Shown: positions 10,462-21,259 of the stretch, in pieces
How the letters are laid out: each line of letters begins with the position of its first letter
Numbering within the stretch: position 1 is the first letter of the stretch
Origin: an uncultured Ureaplasma sp.
GTDB lineage: Bacteria > Bacillota_I > Bacilli_A > Mycoplasmatales > Mycoplasmoidaceae
NCBI GenBank assembly: GCA_902766725.1
Contig: CACXEQ010000007.1
Location: 1 to 52,146 of the forward strand
Direction of reading: 5' to 3'
DNA: 52,146 nucleotides
Made by a program: the position numbers and the translations under genes
The notes under the pieces: model-generated
Database searches by the model: none
What the model was told of the DNA's origin: nothing
The model's input: only the letters and a program-made list of their open reading frames with translations

Positions 10462-11324
10462 TTAATCAAAAAATCAATTTTATTTCTCCTAAATCTTGAT
10501 TTGCTTTTATCATAAAGCGGTTTTATATCTTTTTTATATTAGCTTTAATCTATATTCCATTAATTGTAATAGTTCTTTTAAGTTTCAACGGACAAACTGA
10601 TAAAGGTAATATTATTATGAATTTTTCTATTCCTCAAATAGATAATTACTTAATTTTGTTTAAAAACAATGAATTTTTAAATGTTTTATTTAATTCCCTA
10701 ATTGTTTCATTAATTGTTGTCCCTGTGTCTGTCATCATTGGGACTATTACATGTTTTGGAATTTGAAAAGCTAAGACAAAATATACATTTCCTATAATTA
10801 GTATATCTAAAGTATCTATTGGGATTCCAGAGCCAATTACAGCTATTTCGTTAGCATTATTATTTATTGCAACTATTGTTCCTCTTGGATTAGATTTTGG
10901 TTTATTTACCATTTGTTTAGCTCATATAACTTTTTGCACCCCATATGCTATTATTAGCATTTATCCCAAAATGCAAAAAATGCCTAAAAATTTAATTTGA
11001 GCAAGCTATGATTTAGGATACTCTAAAATTAAAACTTTTTTAAAAATTGTTGTCCCATATTTATTACCATCATTGTTTTCAGCATGTGCTATTACATTAG
11101 CTATGAGTTTAGATGATTTTATTATTACTAATTTGATCAATGGCTCATTTCAAACTTTATCTACAGCTATTTATTCTACAAGAAAAGGAATAAAGGCATG
11201 AGTAATCACTTTTGGTTCAATTGTAGTTCTAACTACATTTATTATTGTTATATTCACCACAATATATAAAATTAGCAAAAACAAAAACAATTATAAATTT
11301 CATCACAAGAAGGAAAACAAATAA
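10452..11324 (+). CDS. potC: Polyamine importer permease PotC
   Basis: This is the second permease of the polyamine transporter, 290 residues with six predicted membrane helices. The coupling loop (ASYDLGYSKIKTFLKIVVP) is the permease signature, and SLDDFIIT is typical of PotC. Four TGA Trp codons interrupt the frame if the standard code is applied, so no single long reading frame appears under code 11. It lies between potB (10-base overlap) and potD (2-base gap). Confidence 0.92.
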
Positions 11325-11326
11325 AA

Positions 11327-12748
11327 ATGAAAACCAAGAGTGTAAAATTATTTATTTTAGGTTGTTTATTACCGTTTGGTTGAACAAATTTAGCATCATG
11401 CAATAATGATGATGAAAATATTCAATTAGCTAATTATGAAAGTTATATGTCTAATGTTGTTCAAAATAGACTTAAGGCGAAATATAATATTCAGTTCCCA
11501 TACTATACAGTGGCAGAATTAATTGAATCAAAATTTGAAAAATTTTATGATATAGCTATTCCATGTGGATATGAAGTTATTTCATTACTTAGAAGAGGAT
11601 GATTGGAAAAAATTGATTGAAAAAAGTTTAATATACCTGGCATTAATAATTCCAATGATGCATTAAATAGTAATCAACTTTTTCAAAATAAAGGAATTAA
11701 AAAAATTAACCAACAAATGACAAAGTATCTTATTGATTTACCTAAATCTGATCCCATTTTTACTTATCTAAAAAATGATAAAACTTTTGAGGATAATACT
11801 TTTAACATTCTTGATTATGGTATTCCATATTTTGAACAATCTTTTTCATTTGCTTATAAAGGAGAAAAAATTCATTTTTATGATGCAAAAACAAAAAATA
11901 AAATCGACAAAGAAACGTTGCCAACATGAAATGATGTTTTTTACACTATTTCTCCTTCTAACCCTAATTTAGATGAGCGATTTGACCCTAAAAATAATCA
12001 CCGAATAGCAATGGTTGATGATGGAAATACTATTTATGATGTTGCTAGGATTATTGAAACAAATGGTGAAACTAATCAAATTCCATCAAACGATACATCA
12101 TTGTCAAGAATGAAAAAAACATTTGGTTCAATTACTGATAAATTTAGTAATAAATCTACATCGTGGTTTTATTTAAATTCAGATTCTGGTTTAATAGCAT
12201 GATCATTAGCTAATCCAAATGGCTCTATAGCAGCATTATCATGAACTGGTGATTTAATTTATGCTGCACAAGGTGTGGAAGAATTTGATATATATGATTC
12301 ATCAAAATATCACATTCAAAAAGTAAGAAATGGTTCACTAAATGAAATAGACTTCATGGTAATTAATAATAAAAATCATAAAAATTTAGAACGTTTAAAT
12401 AATATCTATAGTGTAATTTCCGAAATTACTTTATCTGGATATGATAAACAACTTAATGAAATCATTCAAATGAACGAGCAAGGAGAATACAAATATAGTC
12501 CAACAGAAAATTTCAATGCAACCTATTATACTCCTATGCTCAAAAATCTTTATGAGGCTGTCACAAGTAATCAGAATCAAACATTTTGATTAGAACAAGG
12601 ATATAAACAAGATAGTATTGATATTTTTATCAATGCTTTGCAAGCAATTACTGATGAAAATGATACATATCTATATGGAAGAACAAAAACACCATTAGAA
12701 AATTCTAATATTCATTTTGCTTGATTGGAAGCAAGGGGCAACTTATAA
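11327..12748 (+). CDS. potD: Polyamine-binding lipoprotein PotD
   Basis: This is the extracytoplasmic substrate-binding part of the importer, kept at the membrane by a lipid anchor. The signal segment ends in LASC, so Cys25 is the anchor. The 473 residues contain segments typical of mycoplasma PotD-like proteins (YDIAIPCGYEVISLLRRGWLEKIDW, given here only in part: IAIPCGYEVISLLRRG). It is longer and more divergent than PotD of other bacteria, and the assignment rests as much on its position after potABC as on its sequence. Many TGA Trp codons are used. Its stop overlaps the tsaD start (TAATG). Confidence 0.88.
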
Positions 12749-13701
12749 TGGCAATAAAACAAGTAATAGTAGGAATAGAAACAAGTTGTGATGATACATC
12801 TGTAGCTATTATTTCTAATAATAAACTATTATCTAATGTAACAAAAACATCTTTAGCGGTTCATAAAAAATATGGTGGAATTGTACCAGAATTAGCAGCA
12901 CGAAGTCATTGCTCTAATATTGATAAAACTTTTAAAATTGCCTTACAAAATGCTAAATTGTCTATTAATGATATTGATTATATTGCTTATACTTCCAAAC
13001 CTGGTTTAATAGGATCATTACATATTGGAAAAGTTTTTGCTAATATGCTAGCAAAATTAATTAATAAACCAATAATTAAAATAAATCATATGTTAGGACA
13101 TGTATTTAGTTATTTTATTGATCATGATGAAAAAAAAATACAATTCCCATTAATGACAATGGTTGTCTCAGGTGGACACACTTTTATTGCTAGATTAGAA
13201 AGCTTAAAAAAAATAATATATCTTAATGAATCAATTGATGATTCTGTTGGTGAATCTTTAGACAAAATAGGTCGATATTTATCATTAGATTATCCAGGTG
13301 GGATATCAATTGATAAAATTTATAATCCAAGAAAAATAATAAGTCTAATTCCTAATGCTTCTAGTAGCAGCAAATTTAGTTTTTCTGGTATTAAAACAGT
13401 TTGCTTAAATAAAATTAATTTTTACAAAATGCGACACCAACCAATTCCAACATCTTGCATAGCCAGTTCATGTTTAGAATGAATTACTAATGATTTAATG
13501 AGAAAGCTAATGTATTACCTATCTTCTTACAATGACACTAAAATGATTTTAATTGGTGGTGGGGTAAGTGCTAATAGACTTTTACGAAAAAAATTAACAA
13601 AAATTAATTTAGTTCCAGTTTATTTACCATCATTAAAATATACTAATGACAATGGTGCTATGATTGCTACATATGCAAAACTATTAATTAATCAACATTA
13701 A
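12748..13701 (+). CDS. tsaD: tRNA threonylcarbamoyladenosine transferase TsaD
   Basis: TsaD transfers the threonylcarbamoyl group to A37 of tRNAs that read ANN codons. The 317-residue protein opens with GIETSCDDTSVAI, has KYGGIVPELAARSH, VVSGGHT and, near the end, NDNGAMIATYA. The metal-binding His pair is present as HMLGH (about residues 114 and 118), but the residue between them that is usually Glu is Leu. The ATG at 12748 is chosen because it overlaps the potD stop; a TTG at 12721 in frame is less likely. The potABCD-tsaD order matches that of M. genitalium as I know it. Confidence 0.96.
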
Positions 13702-13753
13702 ACCTAATATTTATAAATTATGTTAATTAATAATATAGGGTTAATATAAATTC

Positions 13754-15640
13754 TTGAAATTAACAGTAACACAACAAACAAATGAATATGAATGTGGGGT
13801 ATGTGCTATAACTAGCATATACAATTATTACTATCATCAAAAAATATCAAAAGAACATGTATTAAATGTTAGTCATATCAATGATAATGGTTTGAGCATA
13901 TTTGATTTTGAAGTGCTAGCTAAAAAATTTAATTTAGATTGTGAAAGTTATCAAACAAATTTTTCTGAACTAATTAATTTAAAAATATCTAAATATTTTA
14001 TTGCATTGGTAACAAAAGATAGTATTAATAATCACTTTGTAATATGTAAGAAAAAATCAAAATATTTTATTGTATTTGATTCATGTAGTAAAGCACCAAT
14101 TAAAATGGAATTTAAAAAATTCGAAAAAATTTTTGCAGGAATTATAATCTTCATAGCAAAGCAATCAAACAATTTATTTACAAAAAAAATTGTAAATGTT
14201 AAGACATTACTTTTATTAGATTTAAAATTTATTTTGTTGAATTTATTAATTACTATTTTTATTCTCATAACGTCTATTCTATTAGCTAACTTTTTAAATT
14301 GAATAATAAATGATTCCATAAGTAGATATTCAATAAGAAATTTGATCTCACAAGCAACTATTTTTGTTTTTGTTTATGTTATGAATGATTTATTAAATTA
14401 CATCAGTGATTTATATTTTGCAAAACAAATAAAAAATTATTATTTGTTATTTGCTAATAAAATAATTTCTGCTTTAGGAAACAAAAAAACAAATTTTTTA
14501 AATAAAATTGATAAAAAATGGTTAGAGAAAATTGATCTTTGCATCCATGGTATAAGTAGTTTTTGTGTTAATAGCATTAATAAGTTTATTACCCACACAA
14601 TTTTTGCAATAATTTGTATTTGCATTGCTGCTTCAATTCAAATTTATTTAATCATATTTGCTATAGCTATTTTATTAGTTGAATTTATTTGTTTTCTATT
14701 TTTGTATAGAAAAAAGGCTGAAATTTTCTTGCCAACCATGATGAATGACAATAATAAAAATGATTTGTACAAACAAATAACTTATTTTTTAAAACATGAA
14801 ATTTATGAAAATAAAAAGAATTGATTATTAAAAAACATTAAAAATAATTGATCCAATAATTATAAAAATTATAGTTACTTATCAATTTTTAAAGCAAATA
14901 ATAAATTAATAAAAAAACTATTAAAATCTATCATAGAAATTTTAATGATAACAACATGTTCATTTTTAATAATAAAACAAAATAAATTATCAATAGGGCA
15001 ATTAACATTTATCATTGCTACTTTTAATTTATATAAGATTTCACTTAATGAAATATTTTCCTTTTTTCTAGCAAAAATTGAATTTAAAGTATATTGACAA
15101 GTTTATAAAGATATAGTGAATGTTGATAATTTAATAAATGATAATAATAAAATCCCAAATTTGGCTGAAATTAAATCAATTAATTTTTACATAAACAATA
15201 ATATATATAAAATTTATCAACATAAAAAATGCAACTATATTGATTTATCACTTAACACTATTCTTTCTAATTGTCAAAAAATTGAAATAAATAACCAATT
15301 GATTAGTATTGATGTAAAACAAGTATATCAACAAATTATTATCATAAATAGCTATACACAACCAAATGTTAGTTATTTTGAAAAATTAATTAGTAATGAT
15401 CCCCTAACTTATAGTCAATACTTAAAACATTTCAATATAAATATCCATGGTGATTTTACTTTTTATAAAAAAATTATTATCAACCTGTTAGGTTTATTAA
15501 ATGAGAAGAATAAAATCATTATTATTGATGACGTTTTAGGATATATTAAGCAAGTTGATGAACAAATAATTAAAAATTTATTAAATGAAATTCACAATGA
15601 AAATGATTTATTTATTACAGAAAGGAGATCTAATAATTAA
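13754..15640 (+). CDS. C39 peptidase-exporter with degenerate ATPase domain
   Basis: Proteins of this family cut leader peptides and export the product. Residues 1-130 are a C39 peptidase: Gln7/8, catalytic Cys14 (ECGVCAI), His94 (NNHFVI) and Asp109 (FDS) are all in place. Residues about 150-440 hold the membrane helices. The region where the nucleotide-binding domain should be (about 450-628) has no Walker A GxxGxGK(S/T) and no LSGG signature; only a Walker B-like IIIIDD near residue 590 remains, without the catalytic Glu. Start TTG at 13754 fits the family's N-terminus; no ATG is available before the catalytic Cys. Three TGA Trp codons. It resembles the M. genitalium MG390-type transporter. 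Confidence 0.82.
15621..15627 (+). promoter_or_regulatory. Strong ribosome binding site before a non-ATG start
   Basis: AAAGGAG lies inside the last codons of the exporter gene. The next in-frame possible starts for the following gene are ATA (15633, 5 bases away) and ATT (15636, 8 bases away); no ATG is near. Confidence 0.6.
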
Positions 15641-16001
15641 GCAAAATATAAAAATATGTTTGGTAACAATATTTATAATGATCATTTCAATACTATTATT
15701 GTTTAAATTTGTTAAAATTGATAAATCTTGTCAAGCATTAATTATGATCGAGGAAGATAATCAAACAATCAATATTGATAATGATTTATCAAGTTATATA
15801 GAAAAAAAACAAATTGACAATATTAATGTTCTTTATGATCGCCAATATTATTCATGCAATATAATTTATTTTAAAAAAATTCATGGTTTTACTAAATATT
15901 GAATATTTTTACCTACTAACATAGTAATAGAAGATCAATATTATCTAACTAATATTGTTGCAGATTCTATAGATCTATATCACCTTCTTATAGTAAATTA
16001 A
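15633..16001 (+). CDS. Small single-pass membrane protein after exporter
   Basis: The protein has about 122 residues: a basic N-terminus, one membrane helix (CLVTIFIMIISILLLF) and an extracytoplasmic part of about 85 residues with no recognised domain. It overlaps the end of the C39 exporter gene and shares its mRNA. The start is not ATG: a strong AAAGGAG at 15621 points to ATA 15633 or ATT 15636. The topology resembles accessory (HlyD-like) partners of peptide exporters, but it is much shorter, so that role is inference. One TGA Trp. It is convergent with the S1-domain gene and overlaps it by 4 bases. Confidence 0.65.
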
Positions 16002-16333
16002 TTTAGTTTTTTTAATCGCTTATCCAAATCAGTTTTTAATGAAGCAAAACCAGTTGGAGTTGGAATCACATTTTTATGTTTTTTCAAAAATTTTGGATGA
16101 ATCGCTTTAAAAGATAAATTAAATTGTTTATGACCATCATCACCAATAATTAAAAAATCATATTGTTGTCCTATTTTAAAAAAATCCCTAATATTTTTAA
16201 CTAAATAATCAGAAATATTAGAAATATGACAAATTCCAACATTACCATCAAAGGCAACTAAAACATATGTCTTATATATTGATATTATTTGCCCTTTAAC
16301 AATAGTTTTGTTAATTTCATATATATCGTTCAT
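15998..16333 (-). CDS. S1-domain RNA-binding protein
   Basis: The 111-residue protein begins with one S1/OB-fold domain (about residues 1-75: VKGQIISIY, YVLVAFDGNVGICHISNIS, FKIGQQYDFLIIG, FNLSFKA) and ends in a basic tail. It resembles the small S1 proteins of Firmicutes (general stress protein 13 type) that associate with ribosomes or mRNA; the exact role here is unknown. A ribosome binding site (AGGAA) precedes the start. Its start codon is only 14 bases from the divergent comEC start. Confidence 0.85.
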   Translation of the reverse strand: MNDIYEINKTIVKGQIISIYKTYVLVAFDGNVGICHISNISDYLVKNIRDFFKIGQQYDFLIIGDDGHKQFNLSFKAIHPKFLKKHKNVIPTPTGFASLKTDLDKRLKKLN

Positions 16334-16347
16334 ATAAATTCATTCCT

Positions 16348-17457
16348 ATGAAAAAATGTATTTTAAACCAAAAAAACAATAAAAATGCAACACCTTGATT
16401 TTTATTTTTTTGTTCAATTAGCATTATATATGTAAGTTTCACAATAAATATATGATATTTATTTTTTATCATCATTCCTCTATTCAATATTAGAATCATT
16501 ACCAAACTAAAAAATTTTATATTTTGGTTTCTGATTCTGATTGTGTTTGTTGCATATATTATCTTGATACAGAAAATACAATTAAAAATTGAATTATCAA
16601 ATATTTTTATCTTTAAATTAAATAGTTTTATTCAACAAAAAATTTGTCTTTTTCTTGAGAAAAAATATGAAGTTGAGCTAGTATCATTTATAAAACTTAT
16701 TTTACTTAATATTAAAAGCCAAAATACTTATACAATTTTTAGACAATCTGTTGATTTGGGAGTTGCATGATTATTGCAAAGTTCTGGATATCATATTCAT
16801 ATTTTAATAAGCATAATTATGATATTTTTTAAAAAAAACAAAAAAATTAGTTATGCAATCAGCATACTAATCTGCTGTGGTTATTTGATTTTATTAAAAG
16901 TTAGTTATGCAATTTTAAAGATGATGTTTCAATTAGTTTTAAAACAGATGTTTTCTAAATTTTATATCAATAATTTAAATCAAATTGGAATTATAGGATT
17001 GATCATATGTACAATTAATCCATTATGTTTTGGTAATTATGGGTTTGTTTTATCGATATTAATAAGCATAGTAAGTCAATGAGTTAAATTGCTTAATTTA
17101 AATAATAAAATCATTCAGCAATTAATATTTAATTTGACAATCCAATTAGTTACTTTGCCAATTATTATGAAAATAACATCAAAAATATCAATTGTTGGAA
17201 TTATTAGTAGTTTTGTTTTTTACTATATTATCTCGTTCGTTTTTTTATATTTTTTAATTTTTAGTTGATTCCCCTTTATGATTATTGTCCACAAAGCAAT
17301 TGTCTATTCTTTTTGTACATTACTAGGAAATATCAGCTTTAATAATCTATATATAAAATCATTCAAATGGGAAGATTGATGAATTTTAGTCTATTATTTG
17401 TTAATGTATTTGACTAGTAAATTTTCATCATTTTTAATCAAAACATATAGTATATAA
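16348..17457 (+). CDS. comEC: Reduced ComEC/Rec2-like membrane protein
   Basis: ComEC forms the channel for DNA uptake in competent bacteria. This 369-residue version has many hydrophobic helices and, near residues 140-155, a weak match to the competence-domain segment (SSGYHIHIL for the usual ISGLHI). The N-terminal OB-type domain is very short or missing, and the C-terminal metallo-beta-lactamase domain is absent. The identification leans on the following holA gene, since comEC-holA neighbours occur in M. genitalium (MG316-MG315, from memory). Six TGA Trp codons, including two in a row near the end, hide it under the standard code. Confidence 0.6.
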
Positions 17458-17464
17458 TACCTAA

Positions 17465-18370
17465 ATGATTAAAGTTTATTATGGGTCAAACATCAACAAT
17501 GTTATTTGGCAAGTTTCAATTGATAACATAACTTCAAATTTATATTTTTGACCAAACGATACATCTTGTATTGATGTTGGAGAAAAATTATGTCAACTTT
17601 CATTATTTGACACAAAAAATTACTCTTGTTCTATAAACGTAATCGATATTTCTAATTGAAAACTTGATTCTAAAAATACTGAAAGCATTATTAATGATTT
17701 GTATCAAACACAACAAAAAATTATTTTTATTTTCGAAAACAAATCATGCAATGCTAAGATATTTGCCCAATTAAAAATTAAATCAATACCTGTAAAATGA
17801 GTTAATCAATTGGACAAAAACAAACTAATACATTTATTTCTTTCTAAAAATCAATTAAATCTTACTGATGAATGTGAAAAAATGTTAGATTACTATTTGC
17901 CATATAATGTAAATCACATAAAAAATGAAATTTCAAAATTATCATTATTAAACAACAAAAATATCACTAATTATGATTTAAATAATATAGTTTTTTTTGA
18001 AAATGAAAATAACATTTTTTCTATTATAAATTATTGATTGAATAATGATAAAAATAAAACTATTTTTATTTTTAATAATTTATTAAAAAATAAATATAAG
18101 ATTAGTGATATTATTCCTGTTATTGCACATACTCTTACTCAATTAAAATTTTATTGTGAAGCTCTTCAAGAAAATTGATCTAATACAAAAATTCAAAATA
18201 AATTGAATATATCATTTTGATTGCAAAATAAATTCGCAATTTGATGTAAAAACAATAAAAATTTAACAAAAATTGATAATATGCTTAATAGTTTATATAA
18301 TTTAGATGTATTGATGAAAATGGAAAAAATTCTTCCTCATTCGCAATTTATTAAATTATTATTAAACTAA
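17465..18370 (+). CDS. holA: DNA polymerase III delta subunit (clamp loader)
   Basis: HolA opens the sliding clamp during loading. The 301-residue protein is strongly diverged. The segments YYLPYNVNHIKNEISKLSLL and the helical C-terminal part (VIAHTLTQLKFY) follow the delta-subunit pattern, in which a helix with N-x-I-x-x-E-I-x-K-L follows the AAA-like domain. Length is close to the usual 330. Seven TGA Trp codons. The gene starts 7 bases after comEC, a neighbourhood known in other mycoplasmas, which supports the call. Confidence 0.75.
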
Positions 18371-18372
18371 AC

Positions 18373-19572
18373 ATGAAACTTGATAAACAAATTTTTATTC
18401 TTCATGGCAAAAGATTACAATACATATTAAATGAATCATCTCCTTTTTTACCATACTTAAAGAAAGAAAGCCTAAACAAAATTTTACAATCTTCACTAAA
18501 TGTTTTATATATTTTAGAGCACAAATTTGTTGATATAAAAACCCCTGCAATTTATTCCACAAAAAACTTAATCAAAAAATTCAATAAACTTTCTACAAAA
18601 AATTTTTCAATAGAAAAAACTTCTTTTAAATTAACAGATAATGAAATCATTGACACAATAAATTATTTGCCAATATATTGTAAAAATATTTTTAAAGTTG
18701 ATATTGATCAATTAATTGAAGACAAAAAAAATATAAATCTTAATAAACAAGGAATCGAACAATCAAATCATATCAATCAACAATATGGCATTAGCTCTAA
18801 TTATGAAAGTAACAATATTTTATTTGGAGATTTAAGTCAAATTAATATAACTGATGCAACTAAAAGAATGTCAAGTGATTTAAAAAATGGTAATATCTAT
18901 TTATACCAAAACAAATCAAAATTAATTCCTCTTCTTAAACTATTGTTGATCATTTTTTTATTTTTCTCATGTCTTGCTTCGTTTTTATGCAGTGTTTTTG
19001 CTATTTTGTGTAAAAATTTACAAGTTTCAATCAAGGCAGAAACAATACCATTAGGTTCATATGCAATTTTATCTGGTTGTACATATATCTTTGTAGGATT
19101 ATTATCCATATATCAAATTTATTCATTAATAAAAGAATTAATGTCAAAAAATAAAAATAAAGTCTATCATACTAAAATATTTTGACCACTTATAACAATT
19201 TCATTAACATTATTATTTGTCACCACTGATATACGTTGAACTTGACTAATTCATCAACATGTTGATAAAATTTTAGATGATCAACAATCAATTTTATTTT
19301 TTCATCAGATGTGGAAATATCTTTTGTTAATGATTATTTGTTTATCTGGAGCTGGTTTAATTATTTTAATTGCAACAATGATTTTTAATCCTAAAATTAA
19401 TAGTAAATTACTACTTGATCAATTAGGAAAATATGTAAATGAACCTATCCAAACTCCAATAATTAAACAAAGTAATGATCAGAAAAAAGAAACAAAAGAA
19501 CAAAAAGGAGATAATAAAAAGAAAGGTTCTTCAAATGATAAAAGAAGAAAATCTTCTAGTACTAAAAAATAA
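18373..19572 (+). CDS. Membrane protein with basic C-terminal tail
   Basis: The 399-residue protein has a soluble N-terminal part of about 185 residues, then four hydrophobic helices (about 190-210, 230-250, 275-290 and 315-335) and a long Lys/Glu/Gln-rich tail ending in KKGSSNDKRRKSSSTKK. I recognise no family. It starts 2 bases after holA and overlaps the next gene by 38 bases, so it is part of the comEC-holA transcript. Three TGA Trp codons. Confidence 0.75.
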
Positions 19573-20479
19573 TCATCTCTTGTCTAAAAAAAAATACCTT
19601 TTAAAATTCTTTTTTCCTTTTTTCCCGATTAAAGTTTTTAAATCATTACAATTAATATTTTTAATAGTTTTTTTAATTTGCTTAAGAATAATTTTTGGAT
19701 TTATTAATATACCAATTACACCTTTTGGAATAGTATTATCGTTTGCGTGAATCCCACTAATGGTATTAGGTTGATACTTTGGCCCTATTACGGGATTATT
19801 ATTAGGCATGCTAACTGATACAATTAGTTTTTTAATTAATGGTGGTTTATGATATTGAATGTATGCTATTCAAGAACCAATTGTAGGAATGATCTCAGGT
19901 TTAATTGGCAGCGTATCAAGATTAAGAGAGAATAAAACAAACCATATTACATATGATTTAATAATTAACCAAATACTTTCTTTTTTATTTGTTGCAATGT
20001 GCTTTCTATTTTTGATTAAATGATTAAAGCGATATATAGAAATTAAAAATAAAATATATACTTTTTTTTATGAAATGTATAAATGAATTACACTTGGATG
20101 CTTAGCATTTTTTTATATTACATATGAATTATTTATTTTCTTTTATATAAAAAGAAAAAATAAAAATTCGCAAAAGCTAATTACTTTTTTATATTCAGCT
20201 ATAAATGTTATTATTATCATTACATTATTCTCATTTGTTTTAGGACCTATTACTGCTATTTCATATTTAAAGTTTATTGGCAAACAATTACCTAAAGCAT
20301 ATTTAGAAATTGGTTCAATTTTTTACTTAGTCCCAAGAATAGCCATTGAAACAATTAAAGTCCCAATAGAAATTTGGTTACTTTTTATGATTGTGAATAT
20401 TTTTGACAAAAAAATTGATAGTTTAATCAACAAAATTAATAATACATGACAAAATAAATATGGGTGAAGTTTAGTTTAA
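19535..20479 (+). CDS. ECF transporter S component, folate-type
   Basis: S components bind a vitamin and deliver it to the shared ECF energising module, which is not in this window. The 314-residue protein has six hydrophobic segments and the block ITPFGIVLSFAWIPLMVLGW followed by FGPITGLLLGMLTDTISF, which resembles the FolT-type S components. The substrate is inference. The ATG at 19535 follows an AAAGG site and overlaps the previous gene by 38 bases. Its last codons and stop coincide with the outer end of an IS30 remnant (shared 14-base end also at 45448-45461), so the C-terminus may have been altered by the insertion. Confidence 0.75.
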
Positions 20480-20792
20480 ATTGCCCAAATTAATTTGACA
20501 TAATTTATATATACCTCAAATGCTGATTTAGAGTTTAAACTTTCATGATAAATTCCATTAATTTTATTAATTTCTGCTTTTGAGAAACTAAAGTAAAATC
20601 AAAACCTTTGAGATAAATTTTTCTAATCATAGAATTAAAATGTTCAACCACATCTTTTTCTCAAGTACAATATGAATGACAGAAATAAACATTAATATCA
20701 TTATTGATTGAGATTGTTAATTGATCTTTTAAATTTCCTTCAATCATAAAATTCTGATCCATTGTTAATAGTAATTGATTTAATGTTTATGC
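20468..20792 (-). pseudogene. IS30-family transposase remnant (C-terminal part)
   Basis: On the minus strand, several frames together give the end of an IS30 transposase: INNGSEFYD (usual TSDNGSEF, with the catalytic Asp replaced), VYFCHSYCTWEKDVVEHFNS, MIRKIYLKGFDFTLVS and, after a frameshift, NGIYHESLNSKSAFEVY. The N-terminal two thirds are missing, so it cannot be active. Its outer end carries a 14-base sequence (20467-20480) repeated at 45448-45461 at the other IS30 remnant. Confidence 0.7.
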
Positions 20793-21259
20793 CATAAATA
20801 AATTTAGGAGTAATATATGATATTCATATGAGTATCAAGTATCAAATCGAAGACGCTAAAAAGAATAAAACTTAATCAATGATGAGATTAAGTCAAGCAG
20901 ATTAAATCTAAAGGTGGTCATAGTGATGGAAGAAAACCAGGAAGCAAGAATAAAATGACTTTAGATAAGTCTGCTAAGATTGTTGCTGATAGATTTGCTA
21001 AACAAGCTAAATTTGATATGCAAATTGAAAAACAAGTCTCTGATTTAAGAGTGATTTTAATAGAGTAGTTAAACTAAATAACTTAAAACATTAGTAATAT
21101 ATAAGCAATAAGAAGTTTATTCTAAATGGATACATTTTTTTTATTTGTTATCACATAATATTTACATTAAAGATATTCTTAATATATTCTATGAGTACAT
21201 TAGGTATTACTATTATGAATTAGGGTATCACTGATATTTATGAGTTATGTTGCTTATTA
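20793..21259. other. Non-coding decayed DNA
   Basis: On the plus strand at about 20890-21069 there is a fragment (GRKPGSKNKMTLDKSAKIV...) of a broken coding sequence of unknown origin. A sequence GTTATGTTGC at 21244-21253 resembles one end of the short inverted-repeat elements described at 35757, 45979 and 51425. Nothing else is visible. Confidence 0.45.

Noticed and set aside
15998-16333. S1-domain gene as a fragment of polynucleotide phosphorylase
   Set aside because: It is complete in itself, with a ribosome binding site and a length typical of stand-alone S1 proteins.
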